64,000 nt of DNA from positions 3,038,001-3,102,000 of the forward strand of contig JAJFPB010000001.1 in assembly GCA_020881915.1 (NCBI GenBank), read 5' to 3'. The notes under the pieces were generated by a model that made no database searches, was not told where the DNA came from, and was given only the letters and a program-made list of their open reading frames with translations. The position numbers and the translations under genes are program-made. This document shows positions 47,396 through 59,400 of the stretch, one piece after another; within the stretch, counting starts at the first letter, position 1, and every line of letters begins with the position of its first letter. This DNA comes from Paramyrothecium sp. XJ0827. Taxonomy: Eukaryota; Ascomycota; Sordariomycetes; Hypocreales; Stachybotryaceae.

Positions 47396-49069
47396 GGATC
47401 CCAAACACGAGGTGCCAAGCAACACGGACCCTGATCTTGCACTAAAGTCTGCAAGCTGGTCCTGCCACTAAAAATACGCCATTCCACCTTTCCAAACCAA
47501 CATTTGCCTTCCACGACAGGGGATACCTCAGCTGGTTGTGGCATTTCCCCGTCGTCAGCCCCTTCACAAGGCCGAGGCATAGGCGTTATCTTATCTTGCG
47601 TCTGATTTACAGCACTATCTAGGCGTTGAGGTGATTGGAGGGTTTCTGACACATTGATGCAACGAGGCGTCTATCTTATGAAGAGTACGAGCTGAGTGCC
47701 AAAACAAATGCTTTGGTGGGCAGACATGAATTATTTGTTATGACTCTGCTGGAAGAGCTCATCTAGTACTACGCTGATGCCGTTGGAGCAAATCACAATG
47801 TTTGCAAAGAAACAGGCAGACTACCCCGTATGAGACGCAAAATGTCTTTACCGCAAGGTGCGACAGATCGAAGCTCCATTCGGAGACTTGAGTCCTTTGC
47901 AGGGACCTGGCACTCCATAGTATATACAAGGTAGCTAATCTCGATATTTGCTGGCTTCACATCCGTCCCAGGTTCGTGATCAAAACCTCGGCGGCCCTAC
48001 GTCAGGACCCCAAACGAATTGATTGGTGGGACAAATGTCCTGTTCAAGGGATGATACTGCTTGATCAAGCCTGCCCATCCGGATCTAACAGGCCAGGAAA
48101 CATTCCAGAACGTGGTTGGCATGTAAGCTCCTACCTAGCCTTACCCCGCGTGTGTGCGAATATCAGACTGCAAATCACTGCAAAACTCGCCCTGAATGCC
48201 CGGGCGGGCAATAGAACGGAGATACTCAGCTTCATCAATACGCTCGCGGCTTCTCTTCTGCCGAGACAAGCTGTGATCCCAAACTAATCGGCAATGCGGA
48301 GCCAACCAGCACTTGCGCGTTGTCCGTGTCCTTGGCATAGAAGCATAAAGTGGTGGAGATGTTGTCAAAAGTGGCAGTTGAGTGACAGCGGGGAAAGTTG
48401 AAGCTCCAACAAGTCTACGCGAAGGGGTCTGCTTCGCCCTATCGCGGAGCGCCAGTTCTTGGTTGACAGCCTGTCATCAATTGCTCGTCGCTCTATAGGA
48501 TTGCTAGGATAATCGGATGCTAGGACGCTAGGACGCCCGGAATCTGCGGTGACCTGCAATGGCACGAAGGTTGCTTACACGGCTGCGAGCTAGTAAATCG
48601 GGGATGTCGGTTACTAAGACCGAATAAGTCAAATAGGTAGTAATTGGCGGAAATCCGCAACAATTATCCTATCTTGGGAGTTGCAGGCGTACGAGACAAT
48701 TCAGGGCCAAATAGGACGTTGTGTACAATTGTAGTCTGCTTGATCAACAAACTAAGAGATTCGTGCACTTGGAAACGAAAACTTGATCCGCTGCTTGCAA
48801 AGTTATTCGCGAACTCTCAAAGGCATGCTTGCTAACAAAGCATGGAAACTGCATGGGTCTCACACGGTTTCCACGTAACCTCAAAGGCAGATTGCCCCAA
48901 CTTCTCATTTACCGGGCCCGCATTGTCAACGTCGCTAATACTGCCGTGGCTTGCGAAGGCTCTCGCAGCGTCAATTTAAGGTGTTGTCGCGTCGCTTAAG
49001 ACGAGCGGTGGGTTAGTAGGACGGCTGGCCTCCCGTTCTCGCAGTTAACTTTACAACAATGCCCACGTC

Positions 49070-49098
49070 AAGCCGGCCGAGATGGAACCGGCCGGCTT
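49070..49098. repeat. Perfect 10-bp inverted repeat, 9-base loop
   Basis: The arms are aagccggccg (49070-49079) and cggccggctt (49089-49098). The hairpin is GC-rich and lies about 1.2 kb upstream of LAD1. It could be a dyad binding site or a hairpin terminator-like element; no gene ends close by. Confidence 0.6.
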
Positions 49099-49594
49099 AG
49101 TTGTGTTTCACCGTCGCATCTAGTGGCATGTCATGTATTCGGGCGCGATCGGGCTTCTGCATGTCCAATTCGAACAGTGAGTGCGAGCCGCGTACGGAGT
49201 TGATAGGTCGATTCTTCCTCGTCTCGCCCACACTCGCTCGCTATTGAGGGGATGCCGCGCAATATCAATCTGCCACCACTCGGATGGCATTTCGCAAAGT
49301 CCCCTGTGTCTCACATGCTTCAACGGCAGCTAACCACGAGGACATTGCTACCCTTTCACAAGGGCCACTGCAATACCACTGTACGAATGCACTCCTGCAG
49401 GATAAGATTGAGTTGCAACGGGCAGCTGCTCACTTGATGATCATCCAACGAGAAGGGCGAAGCTCACTCCGTGGACCGTCAACGGTAAGCCTGGCTCGGC
49501 CAAAACTAGACCCAGGGCCCGCTTGCACAGACGCGCGAGTATCCACCAATCCATTTAACCGTGCCAGTGAACAAGTCGAGACTGATAACCGCCA

Positions 49595-50154
49595 GGCTAA
49601 AATAAATTCGTTGGCGTGCCACTAGTCCGTCGGAAAGATTTAATAACCAGGCAGCTGCTGTAGTAGAGTATGGCATTTGTGAGCAACAGTGCAAGAGAAA
49701 GCCATGTAATCGTATCGCCTAATTCCCCCCAATCTACCCCCCCCAAGTGTGCCAGGGTGGCCTGGTAACCTGGTCCGTCCTGACGCTGTTCAGCTTTTGC
49801 GATTTACCAATCGAAACCTGAACAGTAGGAGGCGCTCGCCTCCCACGTGAACACATTCGTTTTTATATGCGGAGGCTGCGCAAGGATGCTTCAGTATCCA
49901 CTGCGAAGCGGGATTACCCCAACGGCGGTTCTCGAAGAACTTTTTCTGGGTGCCCTGGCGCCTTGATTGGCGCGGGAGACAAGTTGCGGTCGTCGGCCTC
50001 ACGTTCCCCGAACTAGACACCCCACTTCGCCCAGACTTGCGCCGTTCGACCCTGCGTGACGTCTCCAAACGTGGGGAGCGACCGAGGGAGATGTGTGAAT
50101 GAAAGAGTATTTCCGAAATCCCTATCTGTGAATAAAACCCCCAAGCACCTAGCC
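49595..50154. promoter_or_regulatory. Candidate XlnR- and CreA-type sites upstream of LAD1
   Basis: GGCTAA lies at 49595-49600, and GGCTAG on the minus strand at 50149-50154; both fit the XlnR/Xyr1 consensus GGCTAR. CCCCAC (50020-50025) and GTGGGG (50071-50076) fit the CreA consensus SYGGRG in opposite orientation about 45 bp apart. Xylose/arabinose induction and glucose repression of LAD1 are known in related fungi. Use of these particular sites is inference. Confidence 0.35.
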
Positions 50155-50285
50155 GAGTTTTGTCACTTTCGCATTTCCTCCTGTCAAGGATCATTGCTCG
50201 GTGAACCATACTCTAGCAAACCCGCGAACGTCCGGCGACCCTACAACGACAGTCATTTGCGAGTAAAGGAAATACCAACGACAAA

Positions 50286-51473
50286 ATGAGCCCATCAGCT
50301 ACCGACATCCCCGCGTCTGTGGACGTTGGGTCACTGAAGCCAAACATTGGAGTCTACACAAACCCCCAGCACGACCTCTGGATCAGTGAGGCCGAGCCAA
50401 CCGCCGAGAGCGTCAAGTCAGGATCCGACTTGAAGGAAGGCGAAGTCACTGTTGCCATCCGAAACACTGGTATTTGCGGGTAAGTAGCTGACTCAATGAT
50501 GCGGTCCTGAGCTAGAGCAAAAGGCTTAAACGTGTTGGGTAGTTCGGATGTGCACTTCTGGCATGCCGGCTGCATCGGGCCCATGATTGTTGAGGGCGAC
50601 CACATCCTGGGTCATGAGTCGGCCGGCGAGGTCATTGCCGTGCACCCCTCCGTAACCAGCCTGAAGGTCGGTGACCGGGTAGCCGTCGAGCCCAACGTCA
50701 TCTGCGGCGAGTGCGAACCATGCCTTACGGGTCGATACAACGGCTGCGACCGCGTGGAGTTCCTGTCAACGCCCCCCGTTCCAGGTCTTCTCCGACGGTA
50801 CGTCAACCACCCGGCTATGTGGTGCCACAAGATCGGAAACATGTCCTACGAGAATGGTGCGATGCTGGAGCCTTTGAGCGTGGCACTCGCTGGCATCTAC
50901 CGCGCAAGCCCCCAGCTCGGCGACGCCGTTTTGATTTGCGGTGCCGGTCCTATCGGTCTCATCACGTTGCTGTGCTGCGCGGCAGCGGGCGTGTGCCCGA
51001 TTGTTATCACCGACATCTCCGAGACTCGCCTGGCCAAGGCCAAGGAGATCTGCCCCCGGGTCATCACCCACAAGGTTGAGCGAGGCACCCCTGAAGAGTC
51101 TGCCAAGGCCATCGTTGAGTCCTTTGGCGGCGTCGAGCCCTCGGTCACGATGGAGTGCACGGGTGTTGAGAGCAGCATCGCCGCCGCCATCTGGGCGACC
51201 AAGTTTGGCGGTAAGGTCTTCATTATTGGAGTCGGCAAGAACGAGATCAACATCCCCTTCATGCGCGCCAGTGTCCGCGAGGTGGACATTCAGCTACAGT
51301 ACCGGTACTGCAACACATGGCCTCGAGCCATCCGGCTGGTGGAGAACGGTGTGATCGACCTGTCCAAACTCGTCACTCACCGTTTCAAGCTGGAGGACGC
51401 CAAGAAGGCATTCGAGACATCAGCCGACCCCAAGAGCGGTGCCATCAAGGTTATCATTCAGAGCCTGGATTAA
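50286..51473 (+). CDS. lad1: L-arabinitol 4-dehydrogenase
   Basis: Exons 50286-50479 and 50543-51473 give 374 residues. LAD oxidises L-arabinitol to L-xylulose with NAD+ in the fungal L-arabinose pathway. It is a zinc medium-chain dehydrogenase. The catalytic zinc site includes Cys64 ([13 protein letters not shown], across the intron), His89 and Glu90 (HILGHE). Structural zinc cysteines are 119, 122, 125 and 133 in [17 protein letters not shown]. The Rossmann motif is GAGPIGL (198-204) and Asp222 (TDIS) fits NAD preference. The N-terminus [12 protein letters not shown], the internal [12 protein letters not shown] and the C-terminus [11 protein letters not shown] closely resemble LAD1 of Trichoderma rather than xylitol dehydrogenase. 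Product and start are therefore both well supported. Confidence 0.95.
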
Positions 51474-52131
51474 GGGCTGCACGAGTGGTTGAGGCTGCAA
51501 ATATCAAAGAGGTCGGACAGGCCTCCGGCGCGAGAGATAGAATCTCGAGTAACTGCTGGAACGTGAAGCTCACGCGTGGTTCTGGTACTTGGGTGTCGTG
51601 ATGAACTTGAAGCGCTCAGAACGAGCGGGAAAACTATGTTCTTATGGCAAATTCACTCAAATGGGGTTCAACGGGGTTATGTTAGATGTATCTTAAGGCG
51701 TGGAAGGGGGGACGGCGAGCATGACAATTTGATGTAAGTAGGGAGATACTTCCTATGGTAGCGACGATTCAATGAAGTAAAGTACAATTAAAGTGCAAAT
51801 ACTTTGCGGAAAGTACTATCAGTCTAGAAAATCAAAGCTACTTTGGCAAGAGCTCTGGGAGCTGTGGTTGGATGACAAGTGCAATCTGTCCCAAAAAGGC
51901 CTAGCGTGCCGTCCGCCTCTGCCCGGCTCCAACCACAGCGCGCGAATTCTCCCGAGCTTTTTTTCTCCCTCAGACGACAACGGACGACAAGGCCCAGATC
52001 CTGTTCTCCATCTCCCACTCTCTCAACCTCCATCCATTGACGACCGGCGTCACCTGCCCAGCGCTCGTCCGACCTCGACCTCCCGCCCACCCGATTTATC
52101 CGACGACCTCGTGCCCGAGCAATTCGTCATA
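51474..52131. other. Intergenic region between LAD1 and ATP20
   Basis: LAD1 3' UTR and the promoter of the subunit g gene, including a C/T-rich stretch at about 51950-52090. No gene is seen. Confidence 0.4.
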
Positions 52132-52857
52132 ATGGCTCCTCTGTCCCTCGCCCGCCCCATGCTGCGCTCCCCAGCCCTGCGCATGGCTGCTCGCCGCTTC
52201 GAGAGCACCACCACCCAGAAGGCGACCGAGGCTGCTAAGGATGCCGCCGCCAAGTCCAAGGAGTACCAGGCCAAGGCCCAGGAGGGTCTGTCGCGAGTCA
52301 CCAGCGCTGCTGGCCCTGCCCTGGCTGGCGCTGCTCGAGGCGTCAGCAGTGCCCTTGGCCGTGTAGGAGGCCCCGTTGGCCGTCTCGTTGGTTTCGTTGA
52401 GCGTATGTCAAGCTCACATGCACCTCAGACTGTGTGCACAGCTTGAGAGATTGATTTGCTGACAACGGCTTCCAGGCCAAACTCCTCAGGTGATTTACTA
52501 CTCCAAGGTCGGACTGGAGATGGGCAAGCTCATTGCTCAGGGCCAGAAGATCAGCGTCCCGTGAGTGTTCGCTACTATATTTAACTGATAACTAAAGGAC
52601 TTTGAATTCTAATTCTCGTCACCAGCTCCGTCGGTACTTTCCAGGGCTTCTACCAGAACCTGTGGCAATCCATCCAGAACCGAAGCATCATCCGATCGGG
52701 CCAGAACTTCCTCCAGTCGGTGCGCGGCCTCAGCACTGCCCAGCTCGCTACTGGTGGTGTCGTCCTCGCGGAGTGCCTGGGCTTCTTCACCGTTGGCGAG
52801 ATGATTGGTCGATTCAAGCTGGTCGGCTACCACGGTGAGGTTGGATCTCACCACTAA
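52132..52857 (+). CDS. atp20: ATP synthase subunit g, mitochondrial
   Basis: Exons 52132-52402, 52476-52560 and 52626-52857 give 195 residues. Subunit g sits in the membrane Fo part and, with subunit e, promotes ATP synthase dimers and cristae shape. The N-terminus (MAPLSLARPMLRSPALRMAA, then RRFEST) is a typical mitochondrial presequence. An Ala/Lys-rich helical region follows (KATEAAKDAAAKSKEYQAKA). The family core is present: RQTPQVIYYSKVGLEMGKLIAQ, FQGFYQNLWQSI and QLATGGVVLAECLGFFTVGEMIGR. The GxxxE-type helix near the C-terminus is the membrane segment and includes the dimer-motif-like glycines. It ends VGSHH. All three splice junctions keep frame (phases 1 and 2). Confidence 0.93.
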
Positions 52858-55137
52858 AAAGCGAATCTAGCCAGACCAATGGTTTTGTTCTATACTTCTG
52901 CGGTTATGTGGAGGAGGAAACGAAAAGAGCTGAATTAGACGGGGAGGGCTTGACATAGACTGGCCTGTTCGGCAGGCGGTTATCTACCACGACTGACCGG
53001 CCCGCCATCGTTGTCCTTGTTGGCTTGGAAACGACGATGGGTCTCGAGCTTTTCGCGGTGCATCTAGTGCATCGTTGAGAGCACTTTCTTTCCTTTGTAA
53101 AACCTGTACATCAGACACACGCTGCGGTGAGCGACGTTACCGACCAAGTAATACCACGGCATTCTTCAACAGTAATCGGACCCTTCAAACAAACCGTGAC
53201 TTGCTGTAGGTAGTGCTCTTCTATCACCCGCTCATGCTGGCACTCACCCTTGGCGATGCCATCCCTGGCCGCGGATTGTGCTTGCCGATCTGCACTCAAG
53301 ATCTTAGCGGCCGCCTGACTATTGAATAGGCTTTCCGTAGCAGTGGCAGGTCCGTACGACGACAAAGACGGGACGTTCTACCGACGCAAGATGAGCTCGT
53401 TTGCTGGGTTGCGGACTGTACTGTGTCTTGCGGCCGGCAAACGCTTCTTCCTGCATGCAAGAGGAGAAGCAAGAGGAAAAGCACGAAAAAAGCGGGCTTG
53501 CTGCTTACCTCGAGCATCTCACTGTTCATGGTCTGGACCAGAACGCCGCCTGCTGAAAACCTGAGACTCATTTCGACCGGCGAGCGAGATTGGGCAACCT
53601 GGAGGCCATCGTGATGAACTCTCTCCACAATACAAGGGTGGCCCTTGTCTAGGTAGGCACGCAACATCACCCCATGGAGCCTTTGACAAGCGGCGACTGT
53701 GGCCCCAAGAACAATGTTATCTTGTCCAAAGGGCCTTCGGTGAGCCACGAGACCGGTCTGCAAAGCTCCGGCCCGGCAGACCAGGGGAGTTGGGGGGGGG
53801 GCCGGCGGGGCGGTTTGTAACCCTGCAGCCACGCAGCTGTGTGAGAGGTGTTATGTGATTGATCATTTGGAAATAAAGGGCCCGTTGGGTCGCCTTGAGG
53901 CAGCCATTGGTTGTTCGGAACGAATCAGGCTTGACGATTGTGCGTGTCTACGAGGGTGGTCGACTGCGACATCCGTAGTTCGGCTGCGCGAAGTCCGCCA
54001 TCACGCGCACAACCGGAGCGATTACAAGCACCAGTGGCAAGGAAAACCCTGTCGAATTGTACCAAAGATGGTGCCATGTGGCCCTGGCCGTCTTTACAGA
54101 AAGGCCTTGTAGTTCAGTACCATCTTACCCAAGAATGGTTCGGGACGTGGTTGCAGGTAGAAGGGGCGCACACTGCGATCCAGCGAAATGCGAGATAGAA
54201 CAGCCCCGATCGAACTGGGAAACAACTGTACGGCCCATCGTCATGCAAGGTAGTATTGGGCCTCGGATGTTGAGGTGGCTTCGATATGTGCCCTCAAGAT
54301 AACATCCTGCCCACCCAGCTCAGTGGAAAAAGCAACGAGAAGTCCACGCCGAGTGCGCGACACGCAGCAGCCAACAGCTGGAAGTGCCGACAACATTGCA
54401 TTACACGGCCACGGGTACGTGGCCGCATCGCTTGCGAGGGGCCCGCCTCTTGATCATTCCGAAGCTAAGAAAGTTGTTGGTTGTGCGGTTCGTCCCTCTT
54501 GGGCAGCCCGGCCGCGATCAGGGTACTGGGGTCCAACAGAAAGTCCGGTTGACTTTCCTGGCCAAGACGTGTCCGGTCGCTTCGCTGGGCCAGGACAACT
54601 GGCAGTCGCCGAGCTTGGACAACCTGTTCAATCACCTTATCCATCCAACATGTTTAACAAACAATCACAAAGTTGGTCGAAGTGCAGCTCATATATGGAT
54701 GCATGTGTAGATCTTCAGGTGTCACAACACCCCTGCTGTAGTCGATTGACAGCACGGGGGGGAAAGGGCTATCAGCCAATGGGCGATAAGAATCTCGACG
54801 ATGTGCATCTATTGGGGAAGTTATATGGCTGGTAAGGAATATGCGACGCTACGTACATAACCGAATCTGCTTGGCCGACCCCAAACATACCGTCATCTGG
54901 AATTTCTGCATCAAGCGTTCTGCTTCAGGAACCAAATCTGAGAACGTATATTAAAAGGGCCCTGAAACGAGTAGCTGCCAACTCTAGATATCCCTTGGCC
55001 AGAATTTGCCGCGCCTTTGGCCGGTTGTGGCAATCTCAAGGTGTCGTTTTACCGATATGAAGCACCCCTCTCTCGTTACTTCGGCTTCTAGTCCACTCAC
55101 AAGGAGAGTGGGTGACGACGGTCCCGTCTATTGAGTT
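52858..55137. other. Intergenic region
   Basis: No supported gene. It has a run of nine guanines near 53790. The largest frames (53296-53832 minus, 54275-54835 plus) have no recognisable domains and lie in composition-biased DNA. Confidence 0.4.
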
Positions 55138-56400
55138 TCAATTGGCTGGCCTCTTCGCCGTCCAAACATGTCTGTTTCACAGATTAATATTTGTGATATT
55201 CGATGGCGCGACCGCCCTGACTTCTTGGGAGGGGAACTCACATGTGACAGTAGGCGTGATAGCGGAGAACACAAATCTCCTTCTTCACCCTGGCGCATAG
55301 ATCCCGCACACGATCAAAGGGCATCCCCAAGCCCTCGACCATGGGCATGAAACTCATAGCTTCGATACTGTTGCAGAAGCCAAGATTGAACCATCTGGCC
55401 ATCTCGCGCTCGCGCTTGTCACGAGACCACGGGTTAACGTAGCACTTGATGACTTCCTCTTTGAAATCTGTAAGCCCAGCTGCCTCCATCAAGTGTTTGG
55501 TGTCGTTTGGAATAACCCTGGATTTGCGGTTATAGTGATCCATAGATGCGTAATACAACTCGGTCCACTCCCTGAGTGCCGATCTCGGTGGGTGTTCTTC
55601 TCCATCCCAATGAGGCGTCCAGTCAAGCTCCGTGTGCTCAACATATCCGCGACCTGGTGCAAGGTGTCTATTGGACAGGTTAGAGGGGTCGCCCTTTGAG
55701 ATAGCATCACCTACTCAAAAGCATTGCGGTAAATTTGTGGCCACGAATCTGCTCTCACGGCGCCGAATAACATGCGGATGTGAATCAAGTCACAGTCTTT
55801 TTGAAGTGGACCCCACGAGGGTTCTTCAATGTCGAATTGTTTAATCGTCAGACCTCGTGGAATACTAAGGATAATAAGTAATCAATCCATCTAGCTTCAT
55901 GGGTTTCTTACAGAAGTGGCTGGATCTGATTAAGGTCGACAGCCATCATCTCCGACCCTGGCGCAAAACTAACAAAGGCATGGTGAGCAAAGCGCAAACT
56001 TGAAACACAGGGCTAGGGTAAACAAACTCTTCTACCACGTTGATAGCCCAGATGGCGGTCCCTGTGCCAAGATCTAGGATTTTGGCCGGAGGCTCACTCC
56101 GCAAGGGATAGGCGTATGGCTTGTCATCGCGAGATACCAGAAAGAACTTGTGGAAGATATCCTGACGGTTCAGTTCCTCCTACGCGAGCCGTGAGTGACG
56201 GTTTCTATGAACAAGCTGGATCGCGGGCTTACCGAGTCTATTGGAAACAGGTATCTGCCTGGCCTCCAGGAGCCGTAGAAGCGACCATACCTCCAGAACC
56301 CATCTTCCAAATACCTTTCTGTAGTTTCACTTGCGGGTACCCAGTCAGATGGTGCGCTTGAATAATCAAGTCACGATGAGACATACCTGTTCTGAGACAT
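55138..56400 (-). CDS. LaeA-like SAM-dependent methyltransferase
   Basis: Seven exons on the minus strand: 56400-56387, 56314-56233, 56179-56028, 55968-55912, 55864-55715, 55667-55242 and 55171-55138, for 304 residues with every phase consistent. The class I methyltransferase fold shows motif [13 protein letters not shown], an acidic end of strand 2 ([10 protein letters not shown]), [14 protein letters not shown], and [12 protein letters not shown]. The LaeA-like core is clear: [33 protein letters not shown], then [23 protein letters not shown] and [16 protein letters not shown]. Proteins of this family include the secondary-metabolism regulator LaeA, but most paralogues have unknown substrates; no biosynthetic cluster is seen nearby. 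The 5' end is uncertain: an upstream coding-looking frame (EGLASSEQGSLMTVETFSHG) is out of phase with exon 2. The true start may lie upstream, or that end may be damaged. Confidence 0.8.
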
Positions 56401-56431
56401 GGCGACCATGAGAGAAGGTTTCGACAGTCAT

Positions 56432-59400
56432 GAGCGAGCCCTGTTCGCTGGAGGCCAAGCCCTCAACCTGAGGAGCCTGTTAGAGAGCGAGGTGAGTTCA
56501 CTTAGACGTTCTAAGTGGTTTTTCTGCTTCAGAGAATGAAGCGGCGCGTTGTCGAAGCTGTGAGTTGACAACAGAGTGATGACAAAAAACGAGAGACCTC
56601 CTGTTGGTTCAAATTTCGGGAAGTTTAGCCTGCCAGTCACGAAGGCATTAGCGTGTCCTATCGACGAGTAGATGGGGTAGGTTAGATGTGGTTGGTAAGA
56701 AGCAGAGCTCAATGGAGAGGGTTTCCACTGTGTTAGAAAGAAAGTATGCCTGTAGGGCGCCAGTCGGCCTTTTGTAAGAGCAGGGTTGGGCGTAAGGGAA
56801 TAAGAAGGGAACCCCAGGAGCGGCTATACCAGGCAGGGTACATTCAATACTCACTCAACCCCGGGGGTCTATGTGAGAATCGCGGTAGCGGAAAAAGGCA
56901 ATTGGCGAAGAGCAGGTTGAGGCAAGGCGATGTTGCACGAGGACTCATCTGCAGGACGACTCAACGGCCTCGTTTAGGAAGACGGTGAATGGCAATGGCA
57001 TGAAAAGAGCACGATGGCACATGCCACACGACAGCACGTCCTGGTGGGGCGGCTCGGGGAGGATTCAACCAGGCAAAGAACGTTGAGGACTTACAGGTGG
57101 TGTGCAGCCCTGCATGTGGTGATACAGACGAGGGTGGTACTGCACGGAGGCTTGAAAGCTGCGCGCCAGAACTAAGCGATGCCTTTGCGAAAGGCTTTGT
57201 GTGGGATTTTTTTTTCCCCTTGCTGGAACGTGGGCAATGAGGGAGGCTCTTTTCGCTGTGCCAGACCGTTCAGTCAGCACGAAACCTCAAACGATTGTGA
57301 TTGGGGCCAAAGGCTGGCGGAGAAGACAGACGGGTCCAAAAGACACGAGAACGAAGCGGACTGCGCTCTGGGAGATTGAAGTGAAGACGAGGGAAACGAC
57401 GATAGTGAACCGGCATGGGGGACGGCGGCTCTTATGATTAGGGGCGAGATGCTTCAGTTGGTGTTCGGAGAGGTAAGGTAAGGCAAGTCAAGGTAAAAGG
57501 TAATATGAGGGAGGTACCTTCCATACCCACCTATGTCTTCCGTCCTCCTTCTCTAAGGCAGGTAGGTACGGCAGGTAGATGAGGTACCTTAGCGCAGATG
57601 CGCTGGACCTGCAGAAGGTACGGACTGCCCACCGCGCCAGCGAATAGAAGCGTCGGTCACTGCGATGTCGATTTTTCAGCGCGGTACCTGATCACTTTGC
57701 ACAAGGCTTAGGGCCGCTCCTGGCACTGGCGACCTGCATGACCGCCGGAAGGTACCACTACATCTGGGCCAGTCGTCAATGCCAGGAAATTGCCAGCCGC
57801 GGTACTTTCCGCCTGCAGGACCACCTCAAAGATCCAGCTGGACAAACTCGAAAAACTGTTTCCTGCAAGGTGTCTGGCCGGACCTGGGTACTTGGCGCTG
57901 ACCTCGATGCGCAATGAAGGACAAAGTACCTCCGATCTACCTGGGCTCTATTTTCCGCGGGCGGGCCACGATCCTTAGCTCGACAAGGGACCTTCACATT
58001 GCCTTGCCATCCAGAATCACCGTTACGATGTTTGTTATGGCTCGTCCGGTTTCAGAGGGCGGGTGTTAGTCCTGTCCTTGCACTTTGCTTTGTTAGCTGC
58101 AGCATATGTAGTGCGTGGATAATCATCACACAGGGTTCGATCCTCTTCTGGCCGAACTGAAAGGATCAGGTCTCCACGTCTCGGCCGGGGGGTTGAGCAT
58201 GATGCCTGACCTGATCTGGGTCTTCTTGCTATGGCCAGGCTTCTGTGATAGTCGTCTGCATCTAACGCACGCATGCAGGTTAGTGCTTGGAAAGCATCGT
58301 GGTGACGTCGAGTCTAGGATGTGGCGGGTTGCTCGGCGAAGGCGTGACAACGGGAGGCCCAAGCACCAAGCAACGAACGTCTCGACCTGTCGATGCATTG
58401 CCAGTTAAGGTACTTCCATTGGTTCAGGACCAACATCGGACCCCTACCGACTTCCCAGGAGCATCAACGGGATAGAGGGCTGAGGCAGACACTCTGTTGT
58501 TTTTGGGGTACGGTAACCTCGCCATGTTGTCCCGTGCTAACCTAATCCGACAATCTTCGAATTCACTTTCGTACCTTATGCAGAAGTTGACTCTACTAGC
58601 AGACAGGCCCTATCCCTGCAAGCAACCATCAATGGGTGTGTCCGTGAGCGGATACCCTGGGCGTCTGCTCCATTTGGATGGTTGCCGGCCCAGCCACCAG
58701 CCCTGTCTAGGGGCGGGCTTCCCGTTACCCCCGTGCTAACACCCGCTCTGAAAACCCGTCTAGTCGGGTCTGACGACGGGAGTGACGTCTGGTACTGCGT
58801 ACTGCGTACTCTGCACCTTGCCCTCCCATTGGGATGTTGGGCGAGATAATGGTTCCAAGCCACGACATGGGGGCTCGCTGCTGCACAAACCATCCTCAAC
58901 CCCAGTTTCTTGTGCTTAGACTTGGCAGCACACCATGGCCGGGTTTCGTTGGAGTGGCAAGTCAGCCACTCCAACAGCGCCCCTCGGCCTGTTACCATTC
59001 GCGAAATCCGGGGGATGCGGTAGTGGCTCGAGAGGCCCGACATGCGACAACGCCGAGGCACTGTCTCATGCTGTATCCCCAAAACAGTTCTAAGATCTCA
59101 ACTGGCTTGACGTCCAGTCCCCTGGGACTTCTTGCAGGCGCATAGGAGACAATCGCAACAGACATTTCGTCCATCTTGCGGGCTCCGGCTGCCCATGCCC
59201 GGAACGATCCGTGGTCAGGTTACCTTATGCAACAATGCCAATTGTTGGTTTAGCGGCGGACCTTGCCTTGCAGATCCTGGATGCATGGGACATGAGTGAG
59301 CACTTCGCACAACCGCGCGCTGCAAGGCGTATTTCTGGGCCGGGGCCATGTCCTACCGCGGATCATAGACGGCGCGGGAATGCTCTCAGCCGCCCGCACG

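Larger units (their letters stand above)
47396..50285. other. Intergenic region upstream of LAD1
   Basis: A 2.9-kb stretch with no supported gene. It includes the 3' flank of the small secreted-protein gene, a strong inverted repeat at 49070-49098, and possible carbon-control sites nearer the LAD1 start. Open frames are short and without known motifs. Confidence 0.45.

Noticed and set aside
58128..58160. T-loop-like GGTTCGATCC suggesting a tRNA
   Set aside because: The T stem pairs poorly and no matching acceptor, D or anticodon arm is present upstream.
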